Below are positions 24,224 to 33,579 of a DNA stretch of 64,000 nucleotides, one piece after another. The notes beneath the pieces are model-generated. The model did no database searches. It was not told the DNA's origin and worked only from the letters and a program-made list of their open reading frames with translations. Made by a program: the position numbers and the translations under genes. This DNA is from Paenibacillus piscarius (lineage in GTDB: Bacteria; Bacillota; Bacilli; Paenibacillales; Paenibacillaceae): the NCBI RefSeq assembly GCF_022234545.1, contig NZ_JAIEUI010000001.1, forward strand, positions 1-64,000. Direction: 5' to 3'. Positions within the stretch are counted from its first letter, which is position 1. Each line of letters opens with the position of its first letter.

Positions 24224-26719
24224 ATGGGCAGAACTATAGTCATTATCGGCGGCGTTGCCGGAGGAGCTTCGGCGGCTGCACGCTTAAGAAGATTAAATGA
24301 AGAGGACCGGATTATTATTGTTGAACGCGGCGGGCATGTATCTTTTGCCAACTGCGGGCTGCCGTATTATATCGGAGAGACCATTGATTCACGGGAAAAG
24401 CTTTTTTTGCAGACACCGGCGGGAATAGAGGCGCGTTTCAACATTGAAGTGAATGTCTTTACGGAAGCGACGCAAATCGACCGCGAACGCAAGGAAGTCC
24501 ATTGCCGCAATGTTACTACCGGGGAGGTCATGCAGCTTCCGTATGATATCGTTATCCTCTCCCCGGGGGCGAAGCCGGTTGTGCCCCCGATTCCGGGCCT
24601 GGCAGCGGCGGAGAATCTGTTCACGCTGCGGAACATCCCGGATACGGACCGGATCAAAGCTTATGTTGATACCCGTCACCCCGCACATGCCACCGTGATC
24701 GGTGCCGGCTTCATCGGGCTTGAAATGGCCGAGAATCTGCGCGAGCGGGGGCTTGCCGTCACCGTAATTGACCGGGGAGAGCAGATCTTAAGTCCGCTGG
24801 ACCTGGAAATGGTACGTCCCCTGGAAGCGCATATGCGTCTTCATGGCGTAGAGCTGCTGCTGAATGAAGGCGTGGAGGCTGTAGAAGAGCAGGGCAGACA
24901 GCTTCGCCTCTCCTCCGGTGCGGAGCTGGAGACGGATATGATTATTATGGCCATCGGCGTCAGCCCTGAGAATGATCTCGCCCGCAGCAGCGGCCTGGAG
25001 CTTGGCGTAAGGGGAGCTGTGAAGGTCAATGACTCGCTGCAGACCAGTGATCCGGCCATCTATGCGGTCGGGGATGTCATTGAGGTGAAGGACCGTGTCC
25101 AGGGCTTCGATACGATGGTGTCACTGGCCTGGGGCGCGAACCGGCAGGGACGTCTGGCTGCCGATCATATCAATGGGCGTGAAGCATCATACACAGGTGC
25201 GTTAGGAACCGCAATTATCAAAATCTTCGATCTGACCGCTGCCCTTACCGGCAATAACGAGAAAACTCTTAAGCGTCTGGGTGTTCCTTATGAAGCTGTG
25301 CATATCCACCCTAATTCCCATGCCGGATATTATCCGGGCGCTGCGCCCATCGCTTTGAAGCTTCTGTTCCATCCGCAGACGGGGGAGATCTATGGAGCAC
25401 AGGCGGTAGGCAGCTCCGGTGCGGATAAAAGAATCGATGTCATTGCTACCGCCATCCGCAGCAGATTGAAGGCCGGAGAGCTTGCTGATCTGGAGCTGGC
25501 GTATGCGCCGCCGTATTCCTCTGCCAAGGACCCGGTGAATATGGCCGGATATGTAGCCTCTAATGTAATAGAAGGGCTCGTCCGCAATCTGCAGTGGCAC
25601 GAAGTGGATGCTTTTGCAGGCGGCGGCGGACTTATTATTGATGTCAGGGATCCAGCGGAGCGGCTGACTGGCTATATTCCGGGTTCGCTCAATATTCCGC
25701 TGCCTGAACTGAGAGACCGGCTTGCAGAAATTCCGCGCGGCCGGGAGATCGCTGTATCCTGTCAGGTCGGGCTGCGCGGCTATATTGCAGCAAGAATGTT
25801 AAGCCAGCATGGTTACCAGGTACGCAATGTGGATGGAGGCTACAAGACCTATGCAGCCATGGCTGGTGAGAAACCGGAAGCTGCTGAACCGCCGGAAGGG
25901 CAAGAACGCCAGCCATTGCAGTCCGTACCGCCCTTACTGCCAGTGAAGAATGCGGAGTCCCCATCCGCCAGTAAGCCTCTGGTGCTTGATGCTTGCGGTT
26001 TACAGTGCCCGGGCCCTATACTCAAAGTGTATGAGACGCTGCAATCGATGGAAGAGGGGCAGCAGGTGGAGATTACCGCGACCGACTTCGGCTTTGCCGC
26101 AGACATCAGGCAGTGGTGCAGCAAGACGCATAATACGCTTGAAGCGGTGGATGTCACCGGCGGCAAGGTGAGAGCCAGAGTACGCAAGGGACAGTCCAGG
26201 GAAGAGGGAGCGCCCCTGCAGACCGCGCAGGCCACACAGGCTGCACCCCTGGAAGGCACCACCATGATCGTGTTCAGCGGTGATCTGGACAAAACAATTG
26301 CTTCCTTCATCATTGCTACAGGTGCTGCAGCGATGGGCAAGCAGGTGACGATGTTCTTCACCTTCTGGGGCCTGAATGTACTGCGCCGTGATCAGGCGCC
26401 GCGGGTCAAGAAGGGCGGCCTTGACAGGATGTTCAGCAGCATGATGCCGAAGGGAACGCGGAAGCTGCCTTTGTCCAGGATGAATATGGGCGGGCTGGGT
26501 GCGAAGCTGATCCGTTACACCATGCGCCGCAAGAATGTAGAATCTCTCGAGAATCTGATGCAAGGGGCACGGAATGCAGGAGTTAAGCTGATGGCCTGCA
26601 CCATGAGCATGGATATTATGGGAATCCGGCAGGAAGAGTTGATTGAAGGCGTTGATTTTGGCGGTGTAGCCAGCTATCTGGGGGCCGCAGAGGATTCAGG
26701 CGTGAATTTGTTCATCTAG
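24224..26719 (+). CDS. CoA-disulfide reductase-rhodanese-TusA-DsrE fusion protein
   Basis: 831-aa four-part enzyme for reactive sulfur species. Residues 1-~440: FAD/NADH-dependent CoA-disulfide (or CoA-persulfide) reductase with IVIIGGVAGGASAAARLRR and the active Cys44 in SFANCGLPYYIGE. ~465-550: rhodanese domain with the persulfide Cys in SCQVGLRGY. ~585-660: TusA/SirA domain with DACGLQCPGP. ~680-831: DsrE2-like domain ending MACTMSMDIMG...DFGGVASYLG. ATG 24224 is preceded by GAGGAGG; an upstream in-frame ATG at 24128 lies in the pfkA terminator and is excluded. The fusion would let one protein reduce persulfides and pass sulfane sulfur between Cys residues. cstR follows after 15 bp. Confidence 0.92.
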   Translation: MGRTIVIIGGVAGGASAAARLRRLNEEDRIIIVERGGHVSFANCGLPYYIGETIDSREKLFLQTPAGIEARFNIEVNVFTEATQIDRERKEVHCRNVTTGEVMQLPYDIVILSPGAKPVVPPIPGLAAAENLFTLRNIPDTDRIKAYVDTRHPAHATVIGAGFIGLEMAENLRERGLAVTVIDRGEQILSPLDLEMVRPLEAHMRLHGVELLLNEGVEAVEEQGRQLRLSSGAELETDMIIMAIGVSPENDLARSSGLELGVRGAVKVNDSLQTSDPAIYAVGDVIEVKDRVQGFDTMVSLAWGANRQGRLAADHINGREASYTGALGTAIIKIFDLTAALTGNNEKTLKRLGVPYEAVHIHPNSHAGYYPGAAPIALKLLFHPQTGEIYGAQAVGSSGADKRIDVIATAIRSRLKAGELADLELAYAPPYSSAKDPVNMAGYVASNVIEGLVRNLQWHEVDAFAGGGGLIIDVRDPAERLTGYIPGSLNIPLPELRDRLAEIPRGREIAVSCQVGLRGYIAARMLSQHGYQVRNVDGGYKTYAAMAGEKPEAAEPPEGQERQPLQSVPPLLPVKNAESPSASKPLVLDACGLQCPGPILKVYETLQSMEEGQQVEITATDFGFAADIRQWCSKTHNTLEAVDVTGGKVRARVRKGQSREEGAPLQTAQATQAAPLEGTTMIVFSGDLDKTIASFIIATGAAAMGKQVTMFFTFWGLNVLRRDQAPRVKKGGLDRMFSSMMPKGTRKLPLSRMNMGGLGAKLIRYTMRRKNVESLENLMQGARNAGVKLMACTMSMDIMGIRQEELIEGVDFGGVASYLGAAEDSGVNLFI

Positions 26720-26734
26720 AGGAGGCGAAGGGCA

Positions 26735-26995
26735 GTGGAATATGACAAGGCCGTGCTCAACCGGCTGAAGCGGATAGAAGGACAGGTACGGGGTGTGCTC
26801 GGAATGCTGGAGGAAGGGAAGGATTGCCGGGAGATCGTCACCCAGCTGACGGCCATCCGCACTGCCGTAGACCGCACAGTCGGAGCAGTCATCGGCGACA
26901 ATCTGGAGCAATGCATTCAGGAGGAGCTGGCCCAGGGGAATTCTCCTGAGCATGTCATTAAGGAAGCGGTCGCGCTGCTTGTGAAGAGCCGGTAA
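26735..26995 (+). CDS. cstR: Persulfide-sensing transcriptional repressor, CsoR/CstR family
   Basis: 86-aa all-helical repressor. Cys31 (GKDCREIV) and Cys60 (DNLEQCI) stand exactly where Staphylococcus aureus CstR has its persulfide-sensing pair. The position of the copper-binding His of CsoR (four before the second Cys) is Asn56, as in CstR, so a copper sensor is unlikely. VIKEAVALLVKSR is the shared C-terminus. GTG start after GAGGAGGCG. Cys31-Cys60 tri- or tetrasulfide formation would release the operators at 24162-24203. Confidence 0.93.
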   Translation: MEYDKAVLNRLKRIEGQVRGVLGMLEEGKDCREIVTQLTAIRTAVDRTVGAVIGDNLEQCIQEELAQGNSPEHVIKEAVALLVKSR

Positions 26996-27001
26996 CCGTA
27001 G

Positions 27002-27055
27002 AACAGCCACAGACGAAGGGGGAGAATCTCCCGGACGCCGGTGGCTGTTTTTGTT
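27002..27055 (+). terminator. Terminator of the cstR operon
   Basis: AACAGCCAC pairs with GTGGCTGTT, with an inner GGGAG/CTCCC stem, followed by TTTTGTTTT. It abuts the end of the convergent MATE gene. Confidence 0.8.
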
Positions 27056-28411
27056 TTAAAGTTTTTGCGGCTGGAATCTTCTCTGGACTCTAACGAGCCG
27101 GGCCAAGAGCAGAATGGCGCCTATCCCGAGACCGGTGATCAGCCCGATCCAATAGCCGTAAGCACCCAGGCTGCTGTAAGTGGCGAGCAGATAGCCGACG
27201 GGCAGACCGATTACCCAATAGGCGATGAAGCAGATGACAAAAGCCGGATTCACATCCTTGTAACCTCTCAGCACACCTTGGGTTGGGGTAGCGATGGCGT
27301 CGGAGATCTGGAAGAAAATCGCATAGATCAGGAAATGTTGAATCAGCGAGATGACCTCAGGCTCATCCGAGTACAGTCCGGCGACATGATTGCCGGCAAA
27401 CAGCAGCACCAGCGCTGTCAGGAGAGACAGGACTGCTGCTGTCCCAATTCCCATGATGCTGTATTGGCGCGCATCCTTCAGCCTGCCCGAGCCGCTCTCG
27501 AAGCCAACCAGAATGGTCAGGCTCATGCAGATGCTCAGCGGGATCATGTACAGGGTGGAGGCGAAGTTGATGGCCGCCTGGTGGGCAGCAATGGTTACCG
27601 TATCGAAGCGGCTCATCAGCAGGGTTACAGCCGAGAATACCGCCGTCTCAAAAAAGATGGAGAAGCCGATCGGCACGCCAATCTTCAGCAGCTCCTTAAT
27701 GCTGGAGAGAGACAGAACATAGAATCTGCGGAAGATTCTCAGCCCTCTGAAGGGCTCAGTACGGTAGACCAGCAGCAGAGCAATCAGAAAAATTACCCAG
27801 TAGGTAATAGCCGAAGCTACACCCGCGCCCACTCCGCCGAGACGGGGAAAGCCGAATTTCCCGAAGATCAGCAGATAGTTCAGTCCTACATTGACCGGCA
27901 GCGCGATCAAGGTAATGAACATTGAGACACGGGTCTGCCCCAGCGCATCAATACAGCTGCGGACTACGGTGTAGCCGAATAACGGGATAATTCCGAAGGA
28001 GATGGCCTGCAGGAATCGCAGGGCGATATCGCGCACGGCAGGCTCCAGATTCATAAAGTTCAGGATGGGGGTGAGCGAGAGTCCGCCCAGCATCAGTACT
28101 AGCACGGATACGATCAGCGAGAGCCAGATGCCCTGCATGACCTGGTTGGCTACATCCTTGTCCTGCCGGCTGCCGATGAGATGGGAGACAATAGGGGTGA
28201 TTCCCATGAGGATCCCGCTCAGGCCGGTCTGAATGGGGATCCACAAGCTCGTCCCGATCGCCACACCGGCGAGGTCGTTCGTGCCGAATTTGCCCGACAT
28301 ATTGGTATCGAAGAAGGTGATAGCGGACAAGGCAATCTGCGTGATCAGAATAGGAAGCAGGATATGCAGGAATTGCCCGGCCTTTTGTTTAATAGTTGAA
28401 GTCTGGTTCAT
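27056..28411 (-). CDS. MATE family efflux transporter
   Basis: 451-aa membrane protein with 12 predicted helices in two related halves. LPILITQIALSAITFFDTNMSGKFG at the N-terminus (MATE helix 1 with the D/N switch residue), GTSLWIPIQTGLSGILMG, the PLFGYTVVRSCIDALGQTR segment and TPTQGVLRGYKDV in the second half are typical. Exports cationic drugs by Na+ or H+ antiport; substrate not known. Nearest relatives are NorM/YeeO type. Confidence 0.92.
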   Translation of the reverse strand: MNQTSTIKQKAGQFLHILLPILITQIALSAITFFDTNMSGKFGTNDLAGVAIGTSLWIPIQTGLSGILMGITPIVSHLIGSRQDKDVANQVMQGIWLSLIVSVLVLMLGGLSLTPILNFMNLEPAVRDIALRFLQAISFGIIPLFGYTVVRSCIDALGQTRVSMFITLIALPVNVGLNYLLIFGKFGFPRLGGVGAGVASAITYWVIFLIALLLVYRTEPFRGLRIFRRFYVLSLSSIKELLKIGVPIGFSIFFETAVFSAVTLLMSRFDTVTIAAHQAAINFASTLYMIPLSICMSLTILVGFESGSGRLKDARQYSIMGIGTAAVLSLLTALVLLFAGNHVAGLYSDEPEVISLIQHFLIYAIFFQISDAIATPTQGVLRGYKDVNPAFVICFIAYWVIGLPVGYLLATYSSLGAYGYWIGLITGLGIGAILLLARLVRVQRRFQPQKL

Positions 28412-28473
28412 TGTAATTTACGGCTCCGTTATCGTTGATTTGGGATGGAGTGGAACGCTATGGCGGATTCCAG

Positions 28474-28499
28474 CAAAAGAACCCGGCAGCTGCCGGGCT
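28474..28499 (-). terminator. Terminator of the DUF4015 gene
   Basis: On the minus strand CCCGGCAGCTGCCGGG is a perfect 16-bp palindrome followed by TTCTTTTGC, 50 bp after the stop at 28548. Confidence 0.85.
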
Positions 28500-28547
28500 C
28501 AGTGTATAGCTAATGGATGCATCTGATAATTGCTGAGTATGGTAGTA

Positions 28548-29780
28548 TTATTGTTCGTATTTCACGTCGGACGTATAGCGGTTATTGGCATTCCAGAGCA
28601 GGAACTCGTCAATATTCTGATCCTTCAAGGCCCGGATCTGGTCTTCAACCTGCTTCTTGCCGTATTTAACATAATGACCGCTGCCCAGCCAGCTCGCAGT
28701 GAAGTCCTGAATCCACGGGCGGATCACCGGCTTGTAGCTCCCCAGTGGGTCCAGCTTCTTCCGGGTATCGATCATAGATCCCTTGATGGTTGCATACGGG
28801 TCCTTATCCGGGTCCTTCACATCGAACCAGCCAGTTGAATAATGGCTTGGATAGACCATAGGACTGATGACATCGACGTTCTTCGAGATCTTCACGAAAT
28901 CCTGGCCAATGCCCTCGGCGGCGGGTACAGAGGCGGCATAGCCGAAGATATCAACGGAGGTGCGGACTCCAAGCGGTGCCAGCTCAGCCTTGGCGTATTT
29001 GACAAAGTCTGCAATAATCTCCACGCGCGGTCTGTCGCTCTTCGTGTACTTCAGCTTGTCGGCGCGCTTCTCGAAGCCTTCCGGGAAGCGTACATAGTCA
29101 AACTGAATCTCCTTGAAGCCGAGCTTAACGGCTTCCTTGGCGATATCTACATTATACTTCCATACTGCTTCATTATAAGGATTGACGAAGCTGTCTCCGC
29201 CTTTGTTCGCCCAGACGGAGCCGTCCGGATTGACGAAGGACAATTCCTTATTCTTCTTGGCCAGCACGGAATCCTTGAATACTACGATCCGGGCAATCGG
29301 ATAGACGTCATGCTCCTTCAGACGTGTCATCAGCTTGTTGATGTCGCCAATGAACGGCTGGGGATGGCCCATCCGCTGCAGCTCAGGGTTATCCGTCTTG
29401 TAGGTGATGTATCCGGCGTCATCCTTGATGTCGATGACCATGGAATTGAGCTCGGTCTTGTCGAGCAGTGCCAGTAGGGTTTCCATCCGCGCACCCCCTG
29501 CACTGTACGCGGTAACGTAGATGCCTTTGACCTTGGGAGCATCCGGCTGCGGGTCGGTATGTAGCGCTGTGTCAGGTGCGGCACTTGGCGAAGGAACCGG
29601 TGAGGCAACGCCTCCTCCGTTTGGTGTTACTGCCGTTCCATCCGGATTCGTGGTCTGCTCTGCGACGATGGGGGGATTCGCGGCGCTCTGCAGGACGGCT
29701 GCCACATCTGCCTCATGTCCCTGATTCGGGACACCGACGCCTCCCAGGGCCATCATCAGTAATGCCCAGGTGATATTCAT
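28548..29780 (-). CDS. Putative glycoside hydrolase (DUF4015, COG1306), secreted
   Basis: 410-aa protein. Residues 1-~20 are hydrophobic but carry no Lys or Arg, so the exported N-terminus is unusual; ~25-85 is a Pro/Ser/Thr-rich linker. The (beta/alpha)8 domain follows: KGIYVTAYSAGG, MVIDIKDDAGYITY, ARIVVFKDSVLA, EIQFDYVRFPEGF, SVDIFGYAAS, SPMVYPSHYS and FLLWNANNRYT. The Asp residues of IKDDAG and QFDYVRFP are likely active-site positions. Substrate is unknown; a cell-wall glycan is plausible. AAAGGGAG lies 9 bases before the ATG. Confidence 0.85.
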   Translation of the reverse strand: MNITWALLMMALGGVGVPNQGHEADVAAVLQSAANPPIVAEQTTNPDGTAVTPNGGGVASPVPSPSAAPDTALHTDPQPDAPKVKGIYVTAYSAGGARMETLLALLDKTELNSMVIDIKDDAGYITYKTDNPELQRMGHPQPFIGDINKLMTRLKEHDVYPIARIVVFKDSVLAKKNKELSFVNPDGSVWANKGGDSFVNPYNEAVWKYNVDIAKEAVKLGFKEIQFDYVRFPEGFEKRADKLKYTKSDRPRVEIIADFVKYAKAELAPLGVRTSVDIFGYAASVPAAEGIGQDFVKISKNVDVISPMVYPSHYSTGWFDVKDPDKDPYATIKGSMIDTRKKLDPLGSYKPVIRPWIQDFTASWLGSGHYVKYGKKQVEDQIRALKDQNIDEFLLWNANNRYTSDVKYEQ

Positions 29781-30026
29781 GTTCTAATTCGCTCCCTTTA
29801 TGTACATTCCCTATAAAGTATAAAGTAACGGATGCACGCAAAAAGAACAGACTTGTAACAATACCCGTATTTTTTTGACGTGTGAAACCGCTCTTGTTGT
29901 TAATAAACGGGAAGTACAGATTTTGAACCGCAAATGTAAAAAGTAATGCCGCCCGGACCGGCCCGAAGGCCCGCATCCCAGGCGGCAGCTATCACAACTT
30001 GCTCTTAAAGCAGCTTGCTCCAATGC

Positions 30027-30221
30027 TTAATGAAGATACGCAGAATTCTGGTGTTCGCAAATGCTGTAGTGGATGATATCCATGGCATCTGCAGGCTCCA
30101 GAATATTCAGGCCGTCACGCAGAACGATTACGGAATTGAGTTCGTCCTGCTTGAGAAACGGTATCATATCCGGATACCACTTCATGACGATTGCTGACAG
30201 TTTTACCGTTTCCATTTCCAC
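30027..30221 (-). CDS. Small protein of unknown function (~64 aa)
   Basis: Acidic/hydrophobic protein (VKLSAIVMKWYPDMIPFLKQ ... VIVLRDGLNILEPADAMDII). The start is uncertain: GTG 30221 and ATG 30215 both follow AAAGGGTGAT; GTG 30230 overlaps that site. No domain recognised. Codon choice and the good ribosome binding site support a real gene. The interval 29781-30026 between it and the DUF4015 gene shows no feature. Confidence 0.5.
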   Translation of the reverse strand: MEMETVKLSAIVMKWYPDMIPFLKQDELNSVIVLRDGLNILEPADAMDIIHYSICEHQNSAYLH

Positions 30222-30388
30222 AAAAATCACCCTTTCCTTTTTCGAATCGACTGAATGAGAATTCAGGGTCCACCCGGAAAAACGAAGTGCTTGGAAAAAA
30301 GAGGGTAAATCACAATCTTCATGAAATTGTTGAGGTCCTGCGTATTAATAATATACCACAAATTTGATGATTTAGCATTTCTGGCAGC

Positions 30389-31216
30389 TTATCTTTTGCG
30401 GAATGAGCCCATAACCCCGACGGTTTCAACAATATTTACAAAAGCCTGCGGGTCGCTTGTCTTAATGATGCGCTTCAGCTCGGCCAGCTCGTAACGTGTG
30501 GTTACAGTCATTAGCATGTCCCGTTCTACGTGAGAATAAGCACCTTCGGTCTTAAATTTGGTTACGCCGCGCTGAAGCCCCAGCAATTGCTGCAGCAGCT
30601 CATCGGTCTTGTTGGTGATAATGTAGACGGTGACCTTGATATGGCTGATATGAATCAGGTCCACAACCTTGCCGGTGACATAAATGGAGACCATCGAAGC
30701 CAACGCAAGATTCCAATTTTCATCAAAATAAGCAGCGGCCAGGATGACCAGCCCGTTGAGGCCGACCAGCACATTGCCCACCGGGAAATCGCGGTAGCGC
30801 GTGATAATGGAGCCCAGAATATCGAATCCGCCCGAAGAACCGCCTACACGGAAGGATATCCCTGCGCCCACCCCAACCAGCACGCCACCGAAGACGGAGG
30901 CCAGCAGCATATCTGAGGCCACCTGTTTGACCGGGACTACGGTCATCAGCCAGGTGGTAGCCCCGACAGAGACCATGCTGAATATAATAAATCTGCGGCC
31001 AAGCTGGAACCAGCCGGCAACCAGCAGCGGCACATTGAAGAGCAGGTACAGCAGACTGATGTTAAAGGGGGTGAAATAACCGACCAGCATGGCTAGCCCG
31101 GATACACCTCCGCTAAGCAGTCTGTGGGGGATCAGGAACAGATTGAAGCCGCACGCGATCATTGCTGACCCGAACAGAACCGTCATAACGCTCCCGAATA
31201 ATCTTAGTTTTGCCAA
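30389..31216 (-). CDS. YitT family membrane protein (DUF161 + DUF2179)
   Basis: 275-aa protein with five or six N-terminal transmembrane helices (FGSAMIACGFNLFLIPHRLLSGGVSGLAML is the family start) and a soluble C-terminal DUF2179 domain of ~80 residues (MLMTVTTRYELAELKRIIK ... DPQAFVNIVETVGVMG). The SFRVGGSSGGFDIL motif lies in the membrane part. Function of the family is not established; the C-terminal domain may bind a small ligand. Several paralogues per Bacillales genome are usual. Confidence 0.9.
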   Translation of the reverse strand: MAKLRLFGSVMTVLFGSAMIACGFNLFLIPHRLLSGGVSGLAMLVGYFTPFNISLLYLLFNVPLLVAGWFQLGRRFIIFSMVSVGATTWLMTVVPVKQVASDMLLASVFGGVLVGVGAGISFRVGGSSGGFDILGSIITRYRDFPVGNVLVGLNGLVILAAAYFDENWNLALASMVSIYVTGKVVDLIHISHIKVTVYIITNKTDELLQQLLGLQRGVTKFKTEGAYSHVERDMLMTVTTRYELAELKRIIKTSDPQAFVNIVETVGVMGSFRKR

Positions 31217-31276
31217 GCAAATTCACCTCTGATTGTAATGTGAGTGTTGTGATTTAAATGTAAGTAATGAAAGTAA

Positions 31277-31552
31277 GGAATACACTGGTATTCCTAATGA
31301 GGTTTGTGATATAATGTATAGGATATTCTTGAGTAGGACGTTACAATGGTATTTTTGCATTGCTTAGAATGCGAAGTTACAATTGTCAGGTGTATGTAGT
31401 GGCCTGATCATAGGACATAATTATGTCCCAATACGCGACTAAACCATGCAGGAAATACGGCATGATTGGACAGCCTATAAATGTGTTTACCGCTACTTAA
31501 GAATACAGACAAGCATGTGGAATGTCCACTGTATAGAAGGAGCATGAATAAT
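31277..31552 (+). promoter_or_regulatory. cshA promoter and long structured 5' leader
   Basis: A -10 box TATAAT lies at 31310-31315 with no good -35. Over the expected -35 position is the inverted repeat GGAATAC-ACTG-GTATTCC (31277-31294). If transcription starts near 31322 the leader is about 230 nt. It contains the perfect 16-bp palindrome GGACATAATTATGTCC (31413-31428). Long leaders of this kind are common for cold-induced RNA helicase genes. Confidence 0.5.
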
Positions 31553-33223
31553 TTGAAAACATTCGCAGAATTCGGCTTGGAGCCAAAGGTGCTTCAAGCA
31601 ATCACAGAGCTAGGATTTGAGGAAGCAACACCCATCCAGGAGCAGGCTATCCCGCTTGCGCTGACCGGATCAGACCTGATCGGACAGGCACAGACGGGAA
31701 CAGGTAAGACTGCTGCCTTCGGGATTCCCCTCATCTCCAAGATTGCACGGGAAGACGAGAAAATCCTTGCCTTGGTAATGACCCCGACACGTGAGCTGGC
31801 CATTCAGGTTGCTGAAGAGATCGGCAAGCTGACCCGTTTCAAAGGACTTCGTTCACTGGCCATTTACGGCGGGCAGGATATCGGCCGCCAAATCCGCGGA
31901 CTTAAGAAGAAACCTCAGATCATTATCGGTACTCCGGGACGTCTCCTGGACCACATCAACCGCAAGACCATCCGCCTGGATGATGTTCAGACCGTTGTAC
32001 TTGACGAAGCTGATGAAATGCTTGACATGGGCTTCATGGAGGATATCCAGACCATCCTCAAGCTTGTACCTGAAGAACGTCAGACCATGCTCTTCTCGGC
32101 TACTATGCCTCCTAACATTCAACGCCTTGCCCAGCAGTTCCTGAAGAACCCGCAGCATGTATCCGTCATTCCTAAGCAGATCAGCGCACCGCTGATTGAC
32201 CAGGCTTATATTGAAGTTCCTGAGCGCCAGAAGTTCGAAGCGCTGAGCCGCTTAATCGATATGGAATCTCCAGATCTGGCGATCGTCTTCGGCCGCACCA
32301 AGCGCCGGGTAGACGAGCTGTCCGAAGGCCTGCAGAAGCGCGGATATTCCGCAGACGGGCTGCATGGCGACCTGTCGCAGAACCAGCGCGATGCCGTAAT
32401 GCGCAAATTCCGCGACGGAAGCATTGATGTCCTGGTAGCTACAGACGTAGCGGCACGCGGTCTGGACGTATCCGGTGTAACGCATGTTATCAACTTCGAC
32501 CTTCCGCAGGACCCTGAGAGCTATGTACACCGCATCGGCCGTACCGGCCGTGCCGGTAAGGAAGGTACCGCATGGTCCTTCGTGACTCCGCGCGAGATCG
32601 ATCATCTGCACCTGATCGAACGTGTGACGCGTCACCGCATTACCCGCAAGCCGCTTCCTACCATGGCTGAGGCGATTGAAGGGAAGCAGCGCATTACAGC
32701 AGAACGCCTGCTCGGCATGGTTGAGGTCGGCGAGCTGAATGAATATAAAGGCATTGCGATTCAGTTGCTGGAGCAGTACGACTCTGTTCAACTGCTGTCT
32801 GCGGCTATGAAGCTGCTGACCGGCGACAACAAGGATACGCAGGTCGAGCTGACACCGGAAGATCCGATCCGTGCTAAGCGCCGCGGCGGCAAGTATGATA
32901 TCCGCAGCGGACGCAAGCCTAACAGCGGCTATGGCGGCAACCGTACAGGCTCCGGCTCCGGCGGCGGCTACCGTGGTAACCGTGACGGGGGAAGCGGCGG
33001 CGGCTACCGCGGCAACCGTGACAATGCCAGCGGCGGCGGAAGCACCCGCGGCGGCTATAGCAGCGGCTACGGCGGCAACAGCGGAAGCAGCTATGGCGGC
33101 GGAAGCAGCTACGGTGGCGGTTATAAGGGCAACCGTGACGGGGGAAGCCGTAATTCCGAAGGCAGACCTTCCTCGCGTCCTGCAACAAGCACCCGTCCTG
33201 CCAAGCAGGACTACGATGCTTAA
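31553..33223 (+). CDS. cshA: DEAD-box RNA helicase CshA
   Basis: 556-aa helicase of the RNA degradosome and cold adaptation. Motifs: Q-motif FAEFGLEP...[19 protein letters not shown], Ia PTRELAIQV, Ib [63 protein letters not shown]. After the helicase core comes a positively charged Gly-rich tail (~465-556) of [14 protein letters not shown] repeats that binds RNA. TTG 31553 is chosen since AAGGAG at 31537-31542 is 10 bases upstream; ATG 31544 is only one base from it. Confidence 0.93.
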   Translation: MKTFAEFGLEPKVLQAITELGFEEATPIQEQAIPLALTGSDLIGQAQTGTGKTAAFGIPLISKIAREDEKILALVMTPTRELAIQVAEEIGKLTRFKGLRSLAIYGGQDIGRQIRGLKKKPQIIIGTPGRLLDHINRKTIRLDDVQTVVLDEADEMLDMGFMEDIQTILKLVPEERQTMLFSATMPPNIQRLAQQFLKNPQHVSVIPKQISAPLIDQAYIEVPERQKFEALSRLIDMESPDLAIVFGRTKRRVDELSEGLQKRGYSADGLHGDLSQNQRDAVMRKFRDGSIDVLVATDVAARGLDVSGVTHVINFDLPQDPESYVHRIGRTGRAGKEGTAWSFVTPREIDHLHLIERVTRHRITRKPLPTMAEAIEGKQRITAERLLGMVEVGELNEYKGIAIQLLEQYDSVQLLSAAMKLLTGDNKDTQVELTPEDPIRAKRRGGKYDIRSGRKPNSGYGGNRTGSGSGGGYRGNRDGGSGGGYRGNRDNASGGGSTRGGYSSGYGGNSGSSYGGGSSYGGGYKGNRDGGSRNSEGRPSSRPATSTRPAKQDYDA

Positions 33224-33243
33224 GCTAATCTCATGACACCCTG

Positions 33244-33287
33244 AAGAAGACGAGCAGCCTTTTGCGGTTGCCGTCTTCTTCTTTTTG
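33244..33287 (+). terminator. Terminator of cshA
   Basis: GAAGAAGACG and CGTCTTCTTC form a 10-bp stem followed by TTTTTG. Confidence 0.88.
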
Positions 33288-33300
33288 TCTCTGAATTCAC

Positions 33301-33399
33301 TTAGATGATAAAAGTACGGCAGATGATGACCAGCAGGATGAAGAGAACGAGAATTGTGCCGGTGGAAGTCCAGGGATGGCAGCAGCCAGGTGCAGACAT
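33301..33399 (-). CDS. YjcZ-type tiny transmembrane protein (32 aa)
   Basis: MSAPGCCHPWTSTG then a single helix ILVLFILLVIICRTFII. The TGTILVLFILLVII core is the signature of the 'tiny TM' sporulation-associated YjcZ/YrbG family of Bacillales. Very strong AAAGGAGG site six to nine bases before the ATG. It converges on cshA. A second family member is at 55387. Confidence 0.88.
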   Translation of the reverse strand: MSAPGCCHPWTSTGTILVLFILLVIICRTFII

Positions 33400-33579
33400 G
33401 AGGTCAACCTCCTTTGTGCAATGGTGAGTAGTTGCGGTTACAATCCTAATATATGGATGGATAATAGTGCTTGCTTAGACACTTACCTAGAAGTTGTAAA
33501 CTTGGGCGCTGGAAAAGTCCGGTTCAAACAGGTATAGTTAAGTTATGCATGATGCACCAGATAGACAGGAGGAAGGGAA

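Noticed and set aside
26735..26995. Copper-sensing CsoR
   Set aside because: The His ligand is replaced by Asn56 and the neighbour is a sulfur-transfer enzyme, not a copper exporter.
29713..30023. Overlapping reading frames on the minus strand between the DUF4015 gene and the small gene
   Set aside because: Low-quality composition, no start signals, and partly over the DUF4015 N-terminal coding region.
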